Part shown: one piece after another, positions 15,684 to 24,890 of the stretch | Layout: every line of letters begins with the position of its first letter | How positions within the stretch are numbered: position 1 is the stretch's first letter | Source: Oscillospiraceae bacterium | GTDB lineage: Bacteria > Bacillota > Clostridia > Oscillospirales > CAG-272 | Direction of reading: 5' to 3' | Assembly: GCA_015064205.1 (NCBI GenBank) | Contig: SVSR01000017.1 | Location: forward strand, 1 to 38,687 | Length of the DNA stretch: 38,687 nucleotides | The notes under the pieces: model-generated | Told to the model about the DNA's origin: nothing | Databases searched by the model: none | The model's input: the letters and a program-made list of their open reading frames with translations, nothing else | Translations under genes and position numbers: made by a program

Positions 15684-16640
15684 CTATATTTTTTCGATTA
15701 TTCTGAGCTTCGCACTTCTTGATCTTGAATTTTCATCAAGTTCGTTTTTGCAGGGAAGAACAGGCTTGTGCGTAACGTGCTTCGCTATAGGCTTCTTGCC
15801 GCATACGCACACGGGAAAGTCGGGGGGGCATGTGCACGGGTTCACAAGCGATGAAAACAGGTTTTTTACAAGCCTGTCTTCAAGCGAGTGGAAGGTTATG
15901 ACGGCGAGGCGGCAGCCCGGCTTTAGCGCAGATGCGGCGGCAAGTATTGCCGGCTTAATTACGCCAAGTTCGTTGTTCACTTCAATTCGAATAGCCTGAA
16001 ATGTTCGTTTTGCGGGATGTTTTTCGGCGCTTCTGCCTCCGTCAGGCATTGCGCTTCTGATAATGCTGACTAATTCAAATGTAGTTTCAATTGGCTTTAA
16101 TTGTCTGGCAGCCTCAATTTTTGCCGCTATGCGCGGCGCAAATTTTTCCTCGCCATACTCATATATGATTTTTTTCAGAGTGTCCTTAGAATAAGTATTG
16201 ACTACGTCATACGCCGATATTCCCGAGCATTTATTCATTCTCATGTCAAGCGGCGCATCGTGCATGTACGAGAAACCGCGCTCGGGAGTATCGAGCTGAT
16301 AGGAGGAAACGCCAAGGTCGATCACTACGCCGTCAAGCGAGGCTATCTCGAGCGACTTAAGCGTAAATGCGAGATTTGAAAAATTCTCGTTTACAAATGT
16401 GACCCTGTCGATGTAGTCGTGTAGTCTGATCTTGGATGCCGTTATAGCATCTATGTCTTGATCAAAAGCGATAAGCCTGCTGTCTTGCGGCATACGCTTT
16501 AATATCTCAAGGGAGTGCCCGCCGCCTCCAAGTGTGAGATCGGCGTATATGCCGCCTTTTTCCGGGGCAAGCGCATCAACGCTTTCCTTTAAAAGGACGG
16601 AGTAGTGTGAAAAGTTAATGTGCTCTGACATCTTTACCAT
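15684..16640 (-). CDS. rsmH: 16S rRNA (cytosine-1402-N4)-methyltransferase RsmH
   Basis: RsmH (MraW) methylates N4 of C1402 in the 16S rRNA decoding centre. The 318-residue protein shows HYSVLLKE near its start, the SAM loop DLTLGGGGHS (34-43), the FDQD acidic motif, VVIDLGVSSYQLD, and MRMNKCSGISAYDVVN. The ATG at 16640 overlaps the mraZ stop (ATGGTAA), which suggests coupling. A second ATG three codons later (16631) is also possible because no strong ribosome-binding site marks either. It is the second gene of the dcw operon. Confidence 0.95.
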   Translation of the reverse strand: MVKMSEHINFSHYSVLLKESVDALAPEKGGIYADLTLGGGGHSLEILKRMPQDSRLIAFDQDIDAITASKIRLHDYIDRVTFVNENFSNLAFTLKSLEIASLDGVVIDLGVSSYQLDTPERGFSYMHDAPLDMRMNKCSGISAYDVVNTYSKDTLKKIIYEYGEEKFAPRIAAKIEAARQLKPIETTFELVSIIRSAMPDGGRSAEKHPAKRTFQAIRIEVNNELGVIKPAILAAASALKPGCRLAVITFHSLEDRLVKNLFSSLVNPCTCPPDFPVCVCGKKPIAKHVTHKPVLPCKNELDENSRSRSAKLRIIEKI

Positions 16641-17059
16641 TGAAGAGCACTCATTTCATCTGCAAGCGATTCGTTTGACATGGTTGAAATATTATTTGCA
16701 AAGTTTTCTTCGTTCCAAATCTCTATATGATCGCCTGCACCGATTATAAGCACGTTCTTTTCAAGATGCGCAAATTCTATAAGCTGCTTTGGCAGAACAA
16801 CACGTCCCTGAGAGTCGGGAGAGCAGTCGCCTGCGCCCGAGAATAAAAATCTTTTGATCTTAGCGGTTTGCGTTCTTGGAAGGAGAGAAAGCTTTTCGAC
16901 GATCATATCACGTGCCTGAGCAGTTATGATATCAAGACAGCCTTCAACGTTTTGCATGACCATGAAGTTATCGCCAAGCAGCTCGCGGAATTTAGCCGGT
17001 ATAAAAAGACGGTTTTTGCTGTCTACCGTATGCTGATACGTACCTGAAAATACGACCAT
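16634..17059 (-). CDS. mraZ: Transcriptional regulator MraZ
   Basis: MraZ is a ring-forming DNA-binding protein that controls the dcw operon it heads. The 141-residue protein has two AbrB-like halves marked by DSKNRLFIP (13-21) and DSQGRVVLP (82-90). The ORF stays open 33 codons further upstream, but ATG at 17059 has AAGGAG seven bases before it and gives the usual MraZ beginning (MVVFSGTYQHTVDSK). The longer ORF would also run through the operator repeats. Four 10-bp-spaced repeats lie in the leader, consistent with autoregulation. Confidence 0.96.
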   Translation of the reverse strand: MVVFSGTYQHTVDSKNRLFIPAKFRELLGDNFMVMQNVEGCLDIITAQARDMIVEKLSLLPRTQTAKIKRFLFSGAGDCSPDSQGRVVLPKQLIEFAHLEKNVLIIGAGDHIEIWNEENFANNISTMSNESLADEMSALQW

Positions 17060-17124
17060 AAGCATTCTCCTTTCTACAAAAATATAAGTACGGTGAATTT
17101 TGCCATAAAATGGTATAATTTCCA

Positions 17125-17158
17125 CCATTTGGCGCCTAAATACGCCACTTATCACCAC
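17125..17158 (-). promoter_or_regulatory. MraZ operator: four repeats at 10-bp spacing
   Basis: On the minus strand GTGG (17158-17155), GTGG (17148-17145), TAGG (17138-17135) and ATGG (17128-17125) occur at exactly 10-bp intervals. The first two have AAAGTGG/AAGTGG context. Known MraZ boxes are direct repeats with this spacing and a TGG-containing core. They lie just downstream of the predicted -10, in the expected transcribed leader. Confidence 0.75.
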
Positions 17159-17167
17159 TTTGATTTA

Positions 17168-17196
17168 ATTATAACTCACCTTCCCCAATTTTTCAA
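17168..17196 (-). promoter_or_regulatory. Sigma-A promoter of the dcw operon
   Basis: On the minus strand TTGAAA (17196-17191), a 17-bp spacer and TATAAT (17173-17168) lie about 110 bp before mraZ and directly before the MraZ repeats. This is the strongest promoter match for the cell-division operon. Confidence 0.75.
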
Positions 17197-17344
17197 TAGG
17201 AAAAATACATTTTTTCTTAATATAAGGCTTTGCAAATGTAAATATTTTGTGAACGCAAAAGCTGCCCGACAAAACTGACCTATGCTTGAAAAAACGATAT
17301 TTCAAAATTAAAGTATCAATGTTGAATTACATTATTATAGGTTA

Positions 17345-17373
17345 TTGATTTATGGGAAAAAGTGTGGTAAAAT
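17345..17373 (+). promoter_or_regulatory. Promoter of the histidine kinase-radA unit
   Basis: TTGATT (17345-17350), a 17-bp spacer and TAAAAT (17368-17373) with TG one base before the -10 lie 44 bp upstream of the kinase start. The rest of the 357-bp divergent gap with mraZ shows no gene. Confidence 0.65.
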
Positions 17374-17416
17374 AATACTAATTATAATAATGTGATTCTG
17401 TAATGGAGCTAAAAAC

Positions 17417-18913
17417 ATGTTCAAGAGCGTTTTTACAAAATATATATCGGCTATCATTCTTATACTGTTCGTAAGCTTTATAATACTTGCGACAGTTCTT
17501 TCTTCAACGATAAACGATTATGCCCAAGATGCAAAATCGGACTCTTTAGTGCAGGTTGCAAATACCGTTCTCGGTTTTATGTATACACGTGACGGTAACG
17601 GACAGAATGCACTTGCAGTAAACGATTTCAACAAGTATATCAGCGAGAGAGGCGAAATGCTTCGCAGTGTAATCTATGCGCTTGACGTATACACCGAAGA
17701 TATTGATGCGTTTATTACAGATGCTTCGGGTAATGTACTTCTTTCAAATTACGTAACAGAAAGTGCACCGTCTGAAGTGATCAACATAAATAAAGTTCCT
17801 ATGAAAATTGTTGATGCAGTAATAAAAAACGGCAGTTATACGGGAACAGATCTTATAGAAGGAAGCGGCAATACTAAGTATCTTGTTTATGCGCTTCCGA
17901 TACGCAACTATTCAAATCCGGCGTGCGGTGTGCTTTTTGTTTGCACGTCAAACTTTTCAATTCCCGAGCTTAACAGCAGTATGATAAATACGGTAGTAAT
18001 GTCATGCTTGTGGATACTTCTTGCAACTATGATAGCCGTTTACTTTATAAGCGAGAGAATAACGAGTCCGCTTAAGTACATGAGCCGTGCAGCAAAGAGC
18101 TTTGCACAGGGGCGCTTTGACGTAAGAGTTCCCGTCGCAGGTTATGATGAGATATCCGAGCTTGCGGTAGCGTTTAACACGATGGCGGCTTCTCTTGCAA
18201 ACAGCGATGAGTTAAGACGTTCGTTTCTTGCAAATGTGTCGCACGACCTGCGAACACCTATGACGACGATTTCCGGCTTTATTGACGGTATAATAGACGG
18301 AACTATTCCTCCTGAGAAGCATGAATACTACCTTGATATAATCAGAAACGAGGTAAGGCGACTGTCACGTCTGGTAAGCTCGCTGCTTGATATAACGCGA
18401 ATACAGGCGGGTGAGCGAAAATTTACAAAGTCTGCCTTTGATATATGCGAAATGGCGAGAGTCATACTCATAAGCTTTGAACAGAAAATAGAAGAAAAGA
18501 AGCTTGACGTTGAGTTTGTCTGCGACAGCGATAAGATGCTTGCTTGGGCAGACAGAGATGCCGTGTATCAGATACTTTACAATATCTGCGATAACGCAGT
18601 CAAGTTCTCTGCGCAGGGCGCTAAATACCGTATCACGATAAGCGAAAAGGCGAAAAAGCTTCATATATCCGTTTATAACGAGGGCCAGGGTATAAAAGAA
18701 GAAGACCTGCCGTACGTTTTCGACAGATTCTACAAGAGTGATAAAAGCCGCGGACTGGATAAAACGGGAGTCGGGCTTGGTATGTATATCGCAAAAACCA
18801 TTATTGATGCGCATGAAGAAACTATTAGTGTAAAGAGCGAGTACGGCAAGTTCTGCGAATTTACGTTCACTCTCTCGTATATACGCGAAGCGGAGATAAA
18901 GAAGAATAAGTAA
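17417..18913 (+). CDS. Membrane sensor histidine kinase (orphan in position)
   Basis: This 498-residue two-component sensor has a membrane segment at 8-30, an extracytoplasmic sensing region (about 31-188), a second membrane segment (190-211) and a HAMP linker (211-263). A HisKA domain follows with SHDLRTPMT, where H276 is the phospho-acceptor. The ATP-binding part shows DNAVKFS (N box), DKTGVGLGMYIAKTI (G box) and YVFDRFYKSD (F box). The ATG has GGAG eight bases upstream. No response regulator is adjacent. The next gene is radA, 25 bp away. The nearest regulator is the PhoP-like protein at 28945-29637, which has no kinase beside it. The signal is unknown. Confidence 0.9.
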   Translation: MFKSVFTKYISAIILILFVSFIILATVLSSTINDYAQDAKSDSLVQVANTVLGFMYTRDGNGQNALAVNDFNKYISERGEMLRSVIYALDVYTEDIDAFITDASGNVLLSNYVTESAPSEVININKVPMKIVDAVIKNGSYTGTDLIEGSGNTKYLVYALPIRNYSNPACGVLFVCTSNFSIPELNSSMINTVVMSCLWILLATMIAVYFISERITSPLKYMSRAAKSFAQGRFDVRVPVAGYDEISELAVAFNTMAASLANSDELRRSFLANVSHDLRTPMTTISGFIDGIIDGTIPPEKHEYYLDIIRNEVRRLSRLVSSLLDITRIQAGERKFTKSAFDICEMARVILISFEQKIEEKKLDVEFVCDSDKMLAWADRDAVYQILYNICDNAVKFSAQGAKYRITISEKAKKLHISVYNEGQGIKEEDLPYVFDRFYKSDKSRGLDKTGVGLGMYIAKTIIDAHEETISVKSEYGKFCEFTFTLSYIREAEIKKNK

Positions 18914-18938
18914 AGTTCACTTTAAGGAAGAATAGATA

Positions 18939-20324
18939 ATGAAGAATCAAAGGACGTTATTTGAATGTGCAGAATGCGGTGCATCGGCAACCAAGTGGTT
19001 TGGCAAGTGCCCCGTGTGCGGAGAATGGAATACCGCAGTTGAGGTTGAACGGGAGCTTGAAAAAGCAGAAAAGGCTGCGAAAATAAAGAGAGTACCTCCG
19101 TCGTACGAAAACACGGTGGTAAAATTTGACGAATATGAGGTTGGCGCCACAAAACGTGAAACTACGGGTATGGGAGAGCTTGACCGTGTTCTCGGCGGCG
19201 GGCTTGTCCCAGGCTCGGTAGTGCTTCTTGCAGGAGAGCCCGGTATCGGAAAATCAACTTTATTACTCCAGATATGCAAGACCCTTGCAGGAGAGGGCAG
19301 AAAGGTCCTGTACGTTTCGGGCGAGGAATCACGGGATCAGATAAAGCTTCGTGCAAAAAGACTTGAGGGTTTAAGCGAGGTTGAAAGCCTTTATCTTTTA
19401 ACAGAGACCAACGTTTCGAGCATTAACGGGCAGGCGGATAAGTTATCGCCCGATATAATGATAATCGATTCGATACAGACTATATATAACGAGGGTATAT
19501 CCTCAGCGCCGGGCAGCATTGCCCAGGTACGAGAGTGTGCATTGTCTTTTATAACAAAGGCCAAAAACGAAGGCATATCAATGATAATAGTCGGACATGT
19601 CAATAAAGAAGGCGGTATCGCAGGGCCTAAAGTGCTTGAGCATATGGTGGACGCGGTGCTATACTTTGAGGGCGAAAAAATACGCTCGTACCGAATGATA
19701 CGAGCGATAAAAAACCGTTACGGTTCAACAAATGAAATAGGCCTGTTTGAAATGACGGACTGCGGGCTTTGTGAAGTTCCGAATCCCTCGGAAATGCTGT
19801 TATCAGACAGACGCGAGGGCGTATCGGGCAGTTGCGCCGTATGCATTATGGAGGGTACGCGCCCCGTCATCGCCGAGATACAGGCGCTTGTTACACCAAC
19901 GGCTTTTCCTGCACCCAGGCGTACCGCAAACGGCGTGGACTATAACCGCGCGTGCCTTATTATCGCAGTGCTTGAAAAGCGTCTTGGCTTTAAATTCTAT
20001 ACCAATGACGTATATCTCAACGTTGTTGGCGGGCTTAGACTTGATGAGCCTGCAAGCGATCTTGCAATCGCGCTTTCGCTTATATCGGGAGCACGCGATA
20101 TCCCTGTTGAAAGCGGTATTATAGCCGTAGGCGAGATAGGACTTGCAGGGGAGATACGGGCTGTAAGCGAGATCGAAAAGAGAATATCCGAGGCTTCCCG
20201 CCTCGGCTTTAAAAAGATACTTGTTCCCTATAAGAATATGGAAAAAGTAAAGACTCAAAAATACCCTGACGTAGAAATAATACCGATAAAGAGCATTTAT
20301 GAAGCTCTTGCATATTGTAAGTGA
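18939..20324 (+). CDS. radA: DNA repair protein RadA
   Basis: RadA is a RecA-like ATPase that promotes branch migration during homologous recombination. The 461-residue protein has an N-terminal zinc finger (C10, C13, C24, C27), Walker A GEPGIGKST (99-107), the RadA-specific motif KNRYG (258-262) and a C-terminal Lon-protease-like domain. Normal length is retained. It lies 25 bp after the kinase gene, with AAGGA upstream of its ATG, and probably shares that transcript. Its TGA ends on the base before the cwlD-like gene's stop codon on the other strand. Confidence 0.97.
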   Translation: MKNQRTLFECAECGASATKWFGKCPVCGEWNTAVEVERELEKAEKAAKIKRVPPSYENTVVKFDEYEVGATKRETTGMGELDRVLGGGLVPGSVVLLAGEPGIGKSTLLLQICKTLAGEGRKVLYVSGEESRDQIKLRAKRLEGLSEVESLYLLTETNVSSINGQADKLSPDIMIIDSIQTIYNEGISSAPGSIAQVRECALSFITKAKNEGISMIIVGHVNKEGGIAGPKVLEHMVDAVLYFEGEKIRSYRMIRAIKNRYGSTNEIGLFEMTDCGLCEVPNPSEMLLSDRREGVSGSCAVCIMEGTRPVIAEIQALVTPTAFPAPRRTANGVDYNRACLIIAVLEKRLGFKFYTNDVYLNVVGGLRLDEPASDLAIALSLISGARDIPVESGIIAVGEIGLAGEIRAVSEIEKRISEASRLGFKKILVPYKNMEKVKTQKYPDVEIIPIKSIYEALAYCK

Positions 20325-21059
20325 TCACCCTACGTTTTTCTTGAAATCAATAACCGCATCTGAAATCGAGGCGGCAAGCTTTTGCTGATATGCATTGTCG
20401 CATAACATGGCGCATTCATCTTTGTTTGAAATAAAACCGCACTCCACGAGTATGGAGGTATTTTTCATTCGATCGAGCAGATATATAGCCGAGCCTGCCT
20501 TCTTGCAATCTCGTGTGTTATCGTTTTGCAGATCTGTTACAACAGTATTTTTAACTATATCTGCAAATCTTTTGCTCATGTCATTTCCCGGAGAATACCA
20601 TATCTGAAGCCCTTTGCAGACTTCTTGCGGAAACTTGTTCATATGTATGCTTAAAAACAGGGCGTCGGGATTATTGTTTGCACATTCAAGCCTTTTTACA
20701 AGGTCGGTCATCTTCTTTTTCCCCTTGGGAGCATCTTCGCCAAGAGAAATGTCGTCTGTGCGCGTCATAATAACGTCAAATCCAAACAGCTTCATGTAAG
20801 CAGAAAGCTTTTGTGATATTTCAAGATTAAGTTCTTTTTCGAGTCTGCCGTTTATTCCGGTTGCGCCTCCGTCAACACCGCCGTGACCGGCATCTATTAT
20901 TATTTGCTTTATGTCTTTGGCTTCCGCGGAAGCGGTTGTTGCAAAATCGCCTTTACCAATAATGTAACCCATGTATCCGAGAAAGCCGGCTATGATTGCA
21001 AAAATTGCGGTGAAAATTATAAATTCGCTTAAAAATCTTTTTTGTGTCTTACCCGACAT
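20325..21059 (-). CDS. N-acetylmuramoyl-L-alanine amidase, CwlD-like
   Basis: This membrane-anchored zinc amidase should cleave the bond between MurNAc and the stem peptide. The 244-residue protein has one N-terminal membrane segment (about 12-34) and an Amidase_3 domain: H59 in IIIDAGHGG, E74 in the LEKELNL motif, H139 in FLSIHMN as zinc ligands, and catalytic E206 in ILVECGF. Size and topology resemble CwlD, which makes muramic-delta-lactam in spore cortex, but vegetative relatives exist. GGAGG precedes the ATG. It faces radA tail-to-tail with no spacer, so the two transcripts must overlap or end inside each other. Confidence 0.88.
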   Translation of the reverse strand: MSGKTQKRFLSEFIIFTAIFAIIAGFLGYMGYIIGKGDFATTASAEAKDIKQIIIDAGHGGVDGGATGINGRLEKELNLEISQKLSAYMKLFGFDVIMTRTDDISLGEDAPKGKKKMTDLVKRLECANNNPDALFLSIHMNKFPQEVCKGLQIWYSPGNDMSKRFADIVKNTVVTDLQNDNTRDCKKAGSAIYLLDRMKNTSILVECGFISNKDECAMLCDNAYQQKLAASISDAVIDFKKNVG

Positions 21060-21143
21060 ATCTGTCCTCCAAAGTGTTTATATAAGATATTTATGTCACG
21101 AAGGGTATAATATATGCAATAAAGGTTCTTTAAAATAAGACTC

Positions 21144-21171
21144 TTGCATTTTGCAAAAAATGTAGTATAAT
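21144..21171 (+). promoter_or_regulatory. Promoter of the rimM-trmD operon
   Basis: TTGCAT (21144-21149), a 16-bp spacer and a perfect TATAAT (21166-21171) lie 27 bp upstream of rimM in the 139-bp gap divergent from the amidase gene. Confidence 0.6.
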
Positions 21172-21198
21172 AAAGAAAACGGAAAATGAGGTCAATAT

Positions 21199-21717
21199 AT
21201 GCCTGATAAAAATGAATTTCTTGAATGCGGCAGAATAATAAATACACACGGTGTACGCGGAAACCTAAAAATCGAATCGTGGTGTGACTCTCTGGACGTA
21301 TTCTGCGCGCTTAAAAAAATATATATTGAAAAGAAAAAAGAACTTGTCGGATATGACGTGGTAAGCGCAACAGAGCATAAGAAATGTGCGCTTTTAAAGC
21401 TTGAGGGTGTTGACGATATGGACAGCGCCATGCTTTTGAAAAACAAGACGGTATACGCACACCGAGAGGACATACCGATAGATGAAGACTCCGTTTTTAT
21501 CGCTGATATGATAGGTCTTGACGTATACAGAAGCACAAACGGCGAAAAGCTCGGAGTGCTTTGTGATATTTTTGAGAGCGTTGCATCTGATATATACGTT
21601 ATCAAAACAGAAGACGGACGCGAGGTGCTCGTTCCGGGTGTTGATGAGTTTATAGATGAAATAGACCTGCAAAAGGGAATCACAATATCTCCTATACCGG
21701 GAATGTTTGAAGACTGA
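21199..21717 (+). CDS. rimM: Ribosome maturation factor RimM
   Basis: RimM assists assembly of the 30S head domain by binding S19 and 16S rRNA. The 172-residue protein has the N-terminal beta-barrel motif [15 protein letters not shown] and the PRC-barrel C-terminal half with ADMIGLDVY and a [10 protein letters not shown] stretch near the end. This is normal length. GAGGT precedes the ATG by six bases. It is followed 14 bp later by trmD, a widely conserved pairing, although the usual rpsP upstream is absent here. Confidence 0.94.
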   Translation: MPDKNEFLECGRIINTHGVRGNLKIESWCDSLDVFCALKKIYIEKKKELVGYDVVSATEHKKCALLKLEGVDDMDSAMLLKNKTVYAHREDIPIDEDSVFIADMIGLDVYRSTNGEKLGVLCDIFESVASDIYVIKTEDGREVLVPGVDEFIDEIDLQKGITISPIPGMFED

Positions 21718-21731
21718 CGGAGGACATCATA

Positions 21732-22442
21732 TTGCGCTTTGATATAATGACACTATTTACTTCCCTTATAGACGGTGTACTTTCCGAAAGCATAATCGGA
21801 CGCGCTCGGGCTGCAGGGATAGTTGAAATAAACACTCATGATATAAGAGATTATTCCGAAAATAAGCACAGACGTGTTGATGATACACCGTATGGAGGCG
21901 GAATGGGCATGCTTATGAGCCCCGTTCCGATATACAACTGCTATCAGGCTGTACTTGATACGATGAGGGAAAAGCCTGATATAAGCCGCAGAGTCATATA
22001 TATGTCTCCGCAAGGAAGCGTGCTTACGCAGGATAAGGCAAAAGAGCTTCTTGAATATGATAATATTGTCATACTGTGCGGACATTACGAGGGCGTTGAC
22101 CAGCGTATTATAGACGAGATAGTTGACGAGGAGATATCGATAGGGGACTATGTGCTGACGGGAGGGGAGATCCCTGCATGTGTGCTCGTTGACTGTGTTT
22201 GCAGAATGATAGACGGCGTGCTGTCTGATGCCGAGTGCTATGAGCTTGAGAGCATAGCATCAGGAATGCTTGAATATCCGCAGTATACCAGACCGTACGA
22301 TTTCAGAGGCAGGCTTGTGCCCGACGTGCTTTTAAGCGGTCACCATGCCAATATTGAAGCCTGGAGGCAGGAGGCGGCTCTTGAAAAAACGAGAAAAGTG
22401 CGTCCTGATTTACTATACAAGGCTAAAGGAAAGGAGAAATAA
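21732..22442 (+). CDS. trmD: tRNA (guanine-37-N1)-methyltransferase TrmD
   Basis: TrmD methylates G37 of tRNAs and prevents frameshifting. The 236-residue SPOUT-family protein has the knot motifs [22 protein letters not shown] and [11 protein letters not shown] and the C-terminal ARPYDF-like YTRPYDFRG. The start is TTG at 21732, placed eight bases after GGAGG and giving the standard MRFDIMTLF opening. Its length is close to the family norm. It lies in the rimM operon, and the downstream membrane protein gene begins five bases after its stop. Confidence 0.96.
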   Translation: MRFDIMTLFTSLIDGVLSESIIGRARAAGIVEINTHDIRDYSENKHRRVDDTPYGGGMGMLMSPVPIYNCYQAVLDTMREKPDISRRVIYMSPQGSVLTQDKAKELLEYDNIVILCGHYEGVDQRIIDEIVDEEISIGDYVLTGGEIPACVLVDCVCRMIDGVLSDAECYELESIASGMLEYPQYTRPYDFRGRLVPDVLLSGHHANIEAWRQEAALEKTRKVRPDLLYKAKGKEK

Positions 22443-22446
22443 GCTT

Positions 22447-24339
22447 TTGGATAATAACTCAAACAAGAAGAAAAAAAGCTTGTCTGAATATATCAGAAGC
22501 AGTGCGATAATATCTTTTCTGATGTTTATTGCAAATTGGGTTTACGATAAGCTTGAAAGCGGCTTCTGGGGACGTATAGCAACGTCGTATGACAGCGAAA
22601 ATATTGCTTCTCATAATAGCGGGATATGCACGCTTTTTAAAAAAATAAGGTGGTCTGAAAGAGTATCGCGGCCGCTAAAGTATTTTATAGCGAAAAGTAT
22701 AGAGCAGAGCTTTATATTATCTAAGATCGCTTATTTTACCGATACGGTGCTATATTCTGCGTGCAAGGTTCACGGGGTTTTCTTTGTGTCCTTCGGGCTT
22801 TATATAGAAATTGTTTTCTTTGTTAAAACTTCGCTTTCCGGCAACGGCCTTAACGGCCTTGATTATACGGCTGTGCTTATCGGAGCCGTGCTTATAATAA
22901 TGGCCCTCCCCCTTATATTTTCAAATCAGACACTTGCTGACGCGCTCAAGGAAAGCCGCATCATGTCTGTTGTGATCTTTGATATAATAGGTGCATCGCG
23001 GGAAAGCTTTTCCAAAAATGTTACCCGTAAGGATCATCTTTATGCCCCGTTTATAATCGGTATGGTACTAGGTCTTTTAACTACTTTAATAGAACCGTTG
23101 TACGTTATACTTGGAATAATAGGTCTTATCGGTGCATATGCGGTGCTTATTATACCTGAATTCGGAATCTTTGTTATCGCAGTAGCGGCGCCGTTTGCTC
23201 CTACTATGGTGCTTGCGGCGTTAAGCGTTTACGTTACCCTTACTTTCACACTGAAGTTTTTATGCGGTAAAAGATCGGTCAAGTTCAGCCTTCCTGATGC
23301 GATGATAGCCGTTTTTGCTATTCTTACTTTGCTTGGCGGAATAGTTTCGCCTGATCCGGCGGGCAGTATCAAGCCGGCGCTTATATATACGGTATTTATT
23401 TTAGGTTATTTTCTTTGTGCAAATCTTATAAGAACAAAAGCGTGGCTCAACAAGTGCCTTTACGGTATGACTTTATCGCTTTTTGGAGTATCTTCATACG
23501 GAGTTCTGCAATATGTTTTCGGACTTGGGGAGAGCACGTGGCATGATGAAAAAATGTTTTCTGATATCTCCGGTCGCGTGGTTTCTACGTTTGAAAACCC
23601 AAACGTACTTGCTGAATATCTTATAATGCTGATACCGCTATCCCTTGCACTTACGCTTATATCCGCAGGCAGAAGCATAAAGGCAGGTGCTCTGATAACA
23701 TTCGCAGCTTCGCTGTTATGTCTGGTTTTTACCTGGTCAAGAGGAGCATGGCTCGGATTTTTGTTTTCTACAGTAGTTTTTTTTCTCATATACAGTAAAA
23801 AGATATTTGCGCTTTTCGTTTCATGTATAGTGCTGATACCGTTTTTGCCGTTTGTTCTTCCGGATTCCGTTATAAACAGATTTTCGAGCATCGGTAACCT
23901 TGCCGATACGTCGACCTCATACCGCTTCAATATATACAGCGGCGTTATAAGGATGCTTGACGATTATTGGCTCTCGGGAATAGGAACGGGGCTTCCTGCT
24001 TTTTCTCAGGTATATCCTAAGTACTCTCTTTCGGGAATAGAATCGGCCCCCCACTCTCACAATCTGTTTTTGCAGATAATTACCGAACACGGAGCTATCG
24101 CTCTTATAGTTTTTCTTTTTATAATCCTTTTGTACACTCAAAGCGTGTTTACATTTTCTAAATACGAAACCAGAAAGACCAAGCTTGCGGCAAGCGCGCT
24201 GATGTGCGGCGTTTTTGCTATCCTAATACAAGGTCTTACGGATTACGTATGGTATAATTACCGCGTATATCTTATATTCTGGCTTGTTATAGGAATGACG
24301 ACGGCTATACGCAGATGCCACAGATCAACACGCACATAA
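22447..24339 (+). CDS. O-antigen ligase/polymerase-like (Wzy_C) membrane protein
   Basis: This 630-residue polytopic protein resembles O-antigen ligases and glycan polymerases. A cytoplasmic N-terminal part of about 110 residues precedes roughly ten or more membrane segments. The recognisable core is FTWSRGAWLGFLFS and, on the large extracytoplasmic loop, GIGTGLPAFSQVYPKY followed by SHNLFLQIITEHGA, both typical of Wzy_C proteins. I start at the TTG at 22447, ten bases after AAGGAG. The open frame extends 34 codons into trmD but without such a site. In a Gram-positive cell it may join or polymerise a surface polysaccharide or wall glycan. No glycosyltransferases lie nearby, so the substrate is unknown. 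Two DUF4330-like genes follow. Confidence 0.8.
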   Translation: MDNNSNKKKKSLSEYIRSSAIISFLMFIANWVYDKLESGFWGRIATSYDSENIASHNSGICTLFKKIRWSERVSRPLKYFIAKSIEQSFILSKIAYFTDTVLYSACKVHGVFFVSFGLYIEIVFFVKTSLSGNGLNGLDYTAVLIGAVLIIMALPLIFSNQTLADALKESRIMSVVIFDIIGASRESFSKNVTRKDHLYAPFIIGMVLGLLTTLIEPLYVILGIIGLIGAYAVLIIPEFGIFVIAVAAPFAPTMVLAALSVYVTLTFTLKFLCGKRSVKFSLPDAMIAVFAILTLLGGIVSPDPAGSIKPALIYTVFILGYFLCANLIRTKAWLNKCLYGMTLSLFGVSSYGVLQYVFGLGESTWHDEKMFSDISGRVVSTFENPNVLAEYLIMLIPLSLALTLISAGRSIKAGALITFAASLLCLVFTWSRGAWLGFLFSTVVFFLIYSKKIFALFVSCIVLIPFLPFVLPDSVINRFSSIGNLADTSTSYRFNIYSGVIRMLDDYWLSGIGTGLPAFSQVYPKYSLSGIESAPHSHNLFLQIITEHGAIALIVFLFIILLYTQSVFTFSKYETRKTKLAASALMCGVFAILIQGLTDYVWYNYRVYLIFWLVIGMTTAIRRCHRSTRT

Positions 24340-24361
24340 AATATGGAAAGGAAGTTTATAT

Positions 24362-24865
24362 ATGCAACAGATAAACAAAAAACGCAGATTTAACGTAATA
24401 GACCTTCTTATATGTGTTATAATACTCGTTGTTATAGCATTTGCCGCATATATCTTTGTCTTCAGCGGTGCTTCTGCAAATGAAACTACATCAAACACTG
24501 TCAATATTCAGTATACACTAGAGGTTAAAGCCGAGCGCGACGAGCTTATTTCCCACGCAGAGAAAAATGTTGGAAAGGCAATGATTGACGGAGCGTCAAA
24601 ATACAATCTTGGTCAGGTTGTTGATTTTTATTATTCGGGATCAAGGTATTCCGGTTGGGACGCTGAAAGCGGAGAATCTGTTGCTTCAGATTATCCGGAG
24701 CACTCGGATCTTTCGTTTGTAGTTAACGCAACGGCAGAAAAAAATCCTGCAAATGGAAGGTACAGTATAAACGGCTTTGATATATCGGTTGGTACGCTCG
24801 TATATGTTCGCCTTCCTGATTATACCGGAACATCATATTGTACTCAGATAACAGAGCTTAAATAA
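24362..24865 (+). CDS. DUF4330-like membrane-anchored protein, first copy
   Basis: This 167-residue protein has a short basic N-terminus, one membrane segment (about 14-36) preceded by RFNVIDLLI, and an extracytoplasmic domain predicted to be mostly beta strands. The RFNxIDLLI opening and size fit DUF4330, a family without known function. Its C-terminal part has VYVRLPDYTGTSYCTQI. It shares the opening motif and layout with the next gene, so the pair probably arose by duplication. Good AAGGAAG spacing marks the ATG 22 bp after the ligase-like gene, so the three are likely co-expressed. A role in processing or anchoring the ligase's glycan is a guess from context only. Confidence 0.65.
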   Translation: MQQINKKRRFNVIDLLICVIILVVIAFAAYIFVFSGASANETTSNTVNIQYTLEVKAERDELISHAEKNVGKAMIDGASKYNLGQVVDFYYSGSRYSGWDAESGESVASDYPEHSDLSFVVNATAEKNPANGRYSINGFDISVGTLVYVRLPDYTGTSYCTQITELK

Positions 24866-24890
24866 GCAGTCTGTGAAAGGAGAATAAATA

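Noticed and set aside
17060-17416. Possible replication origin at the strand switch between the minus and plus gene blocks
   Set aside because: No DnaA-box clusters and no dnaA or dnaN gene; the gap is explained by two divergent promoters and the MraZ operator.
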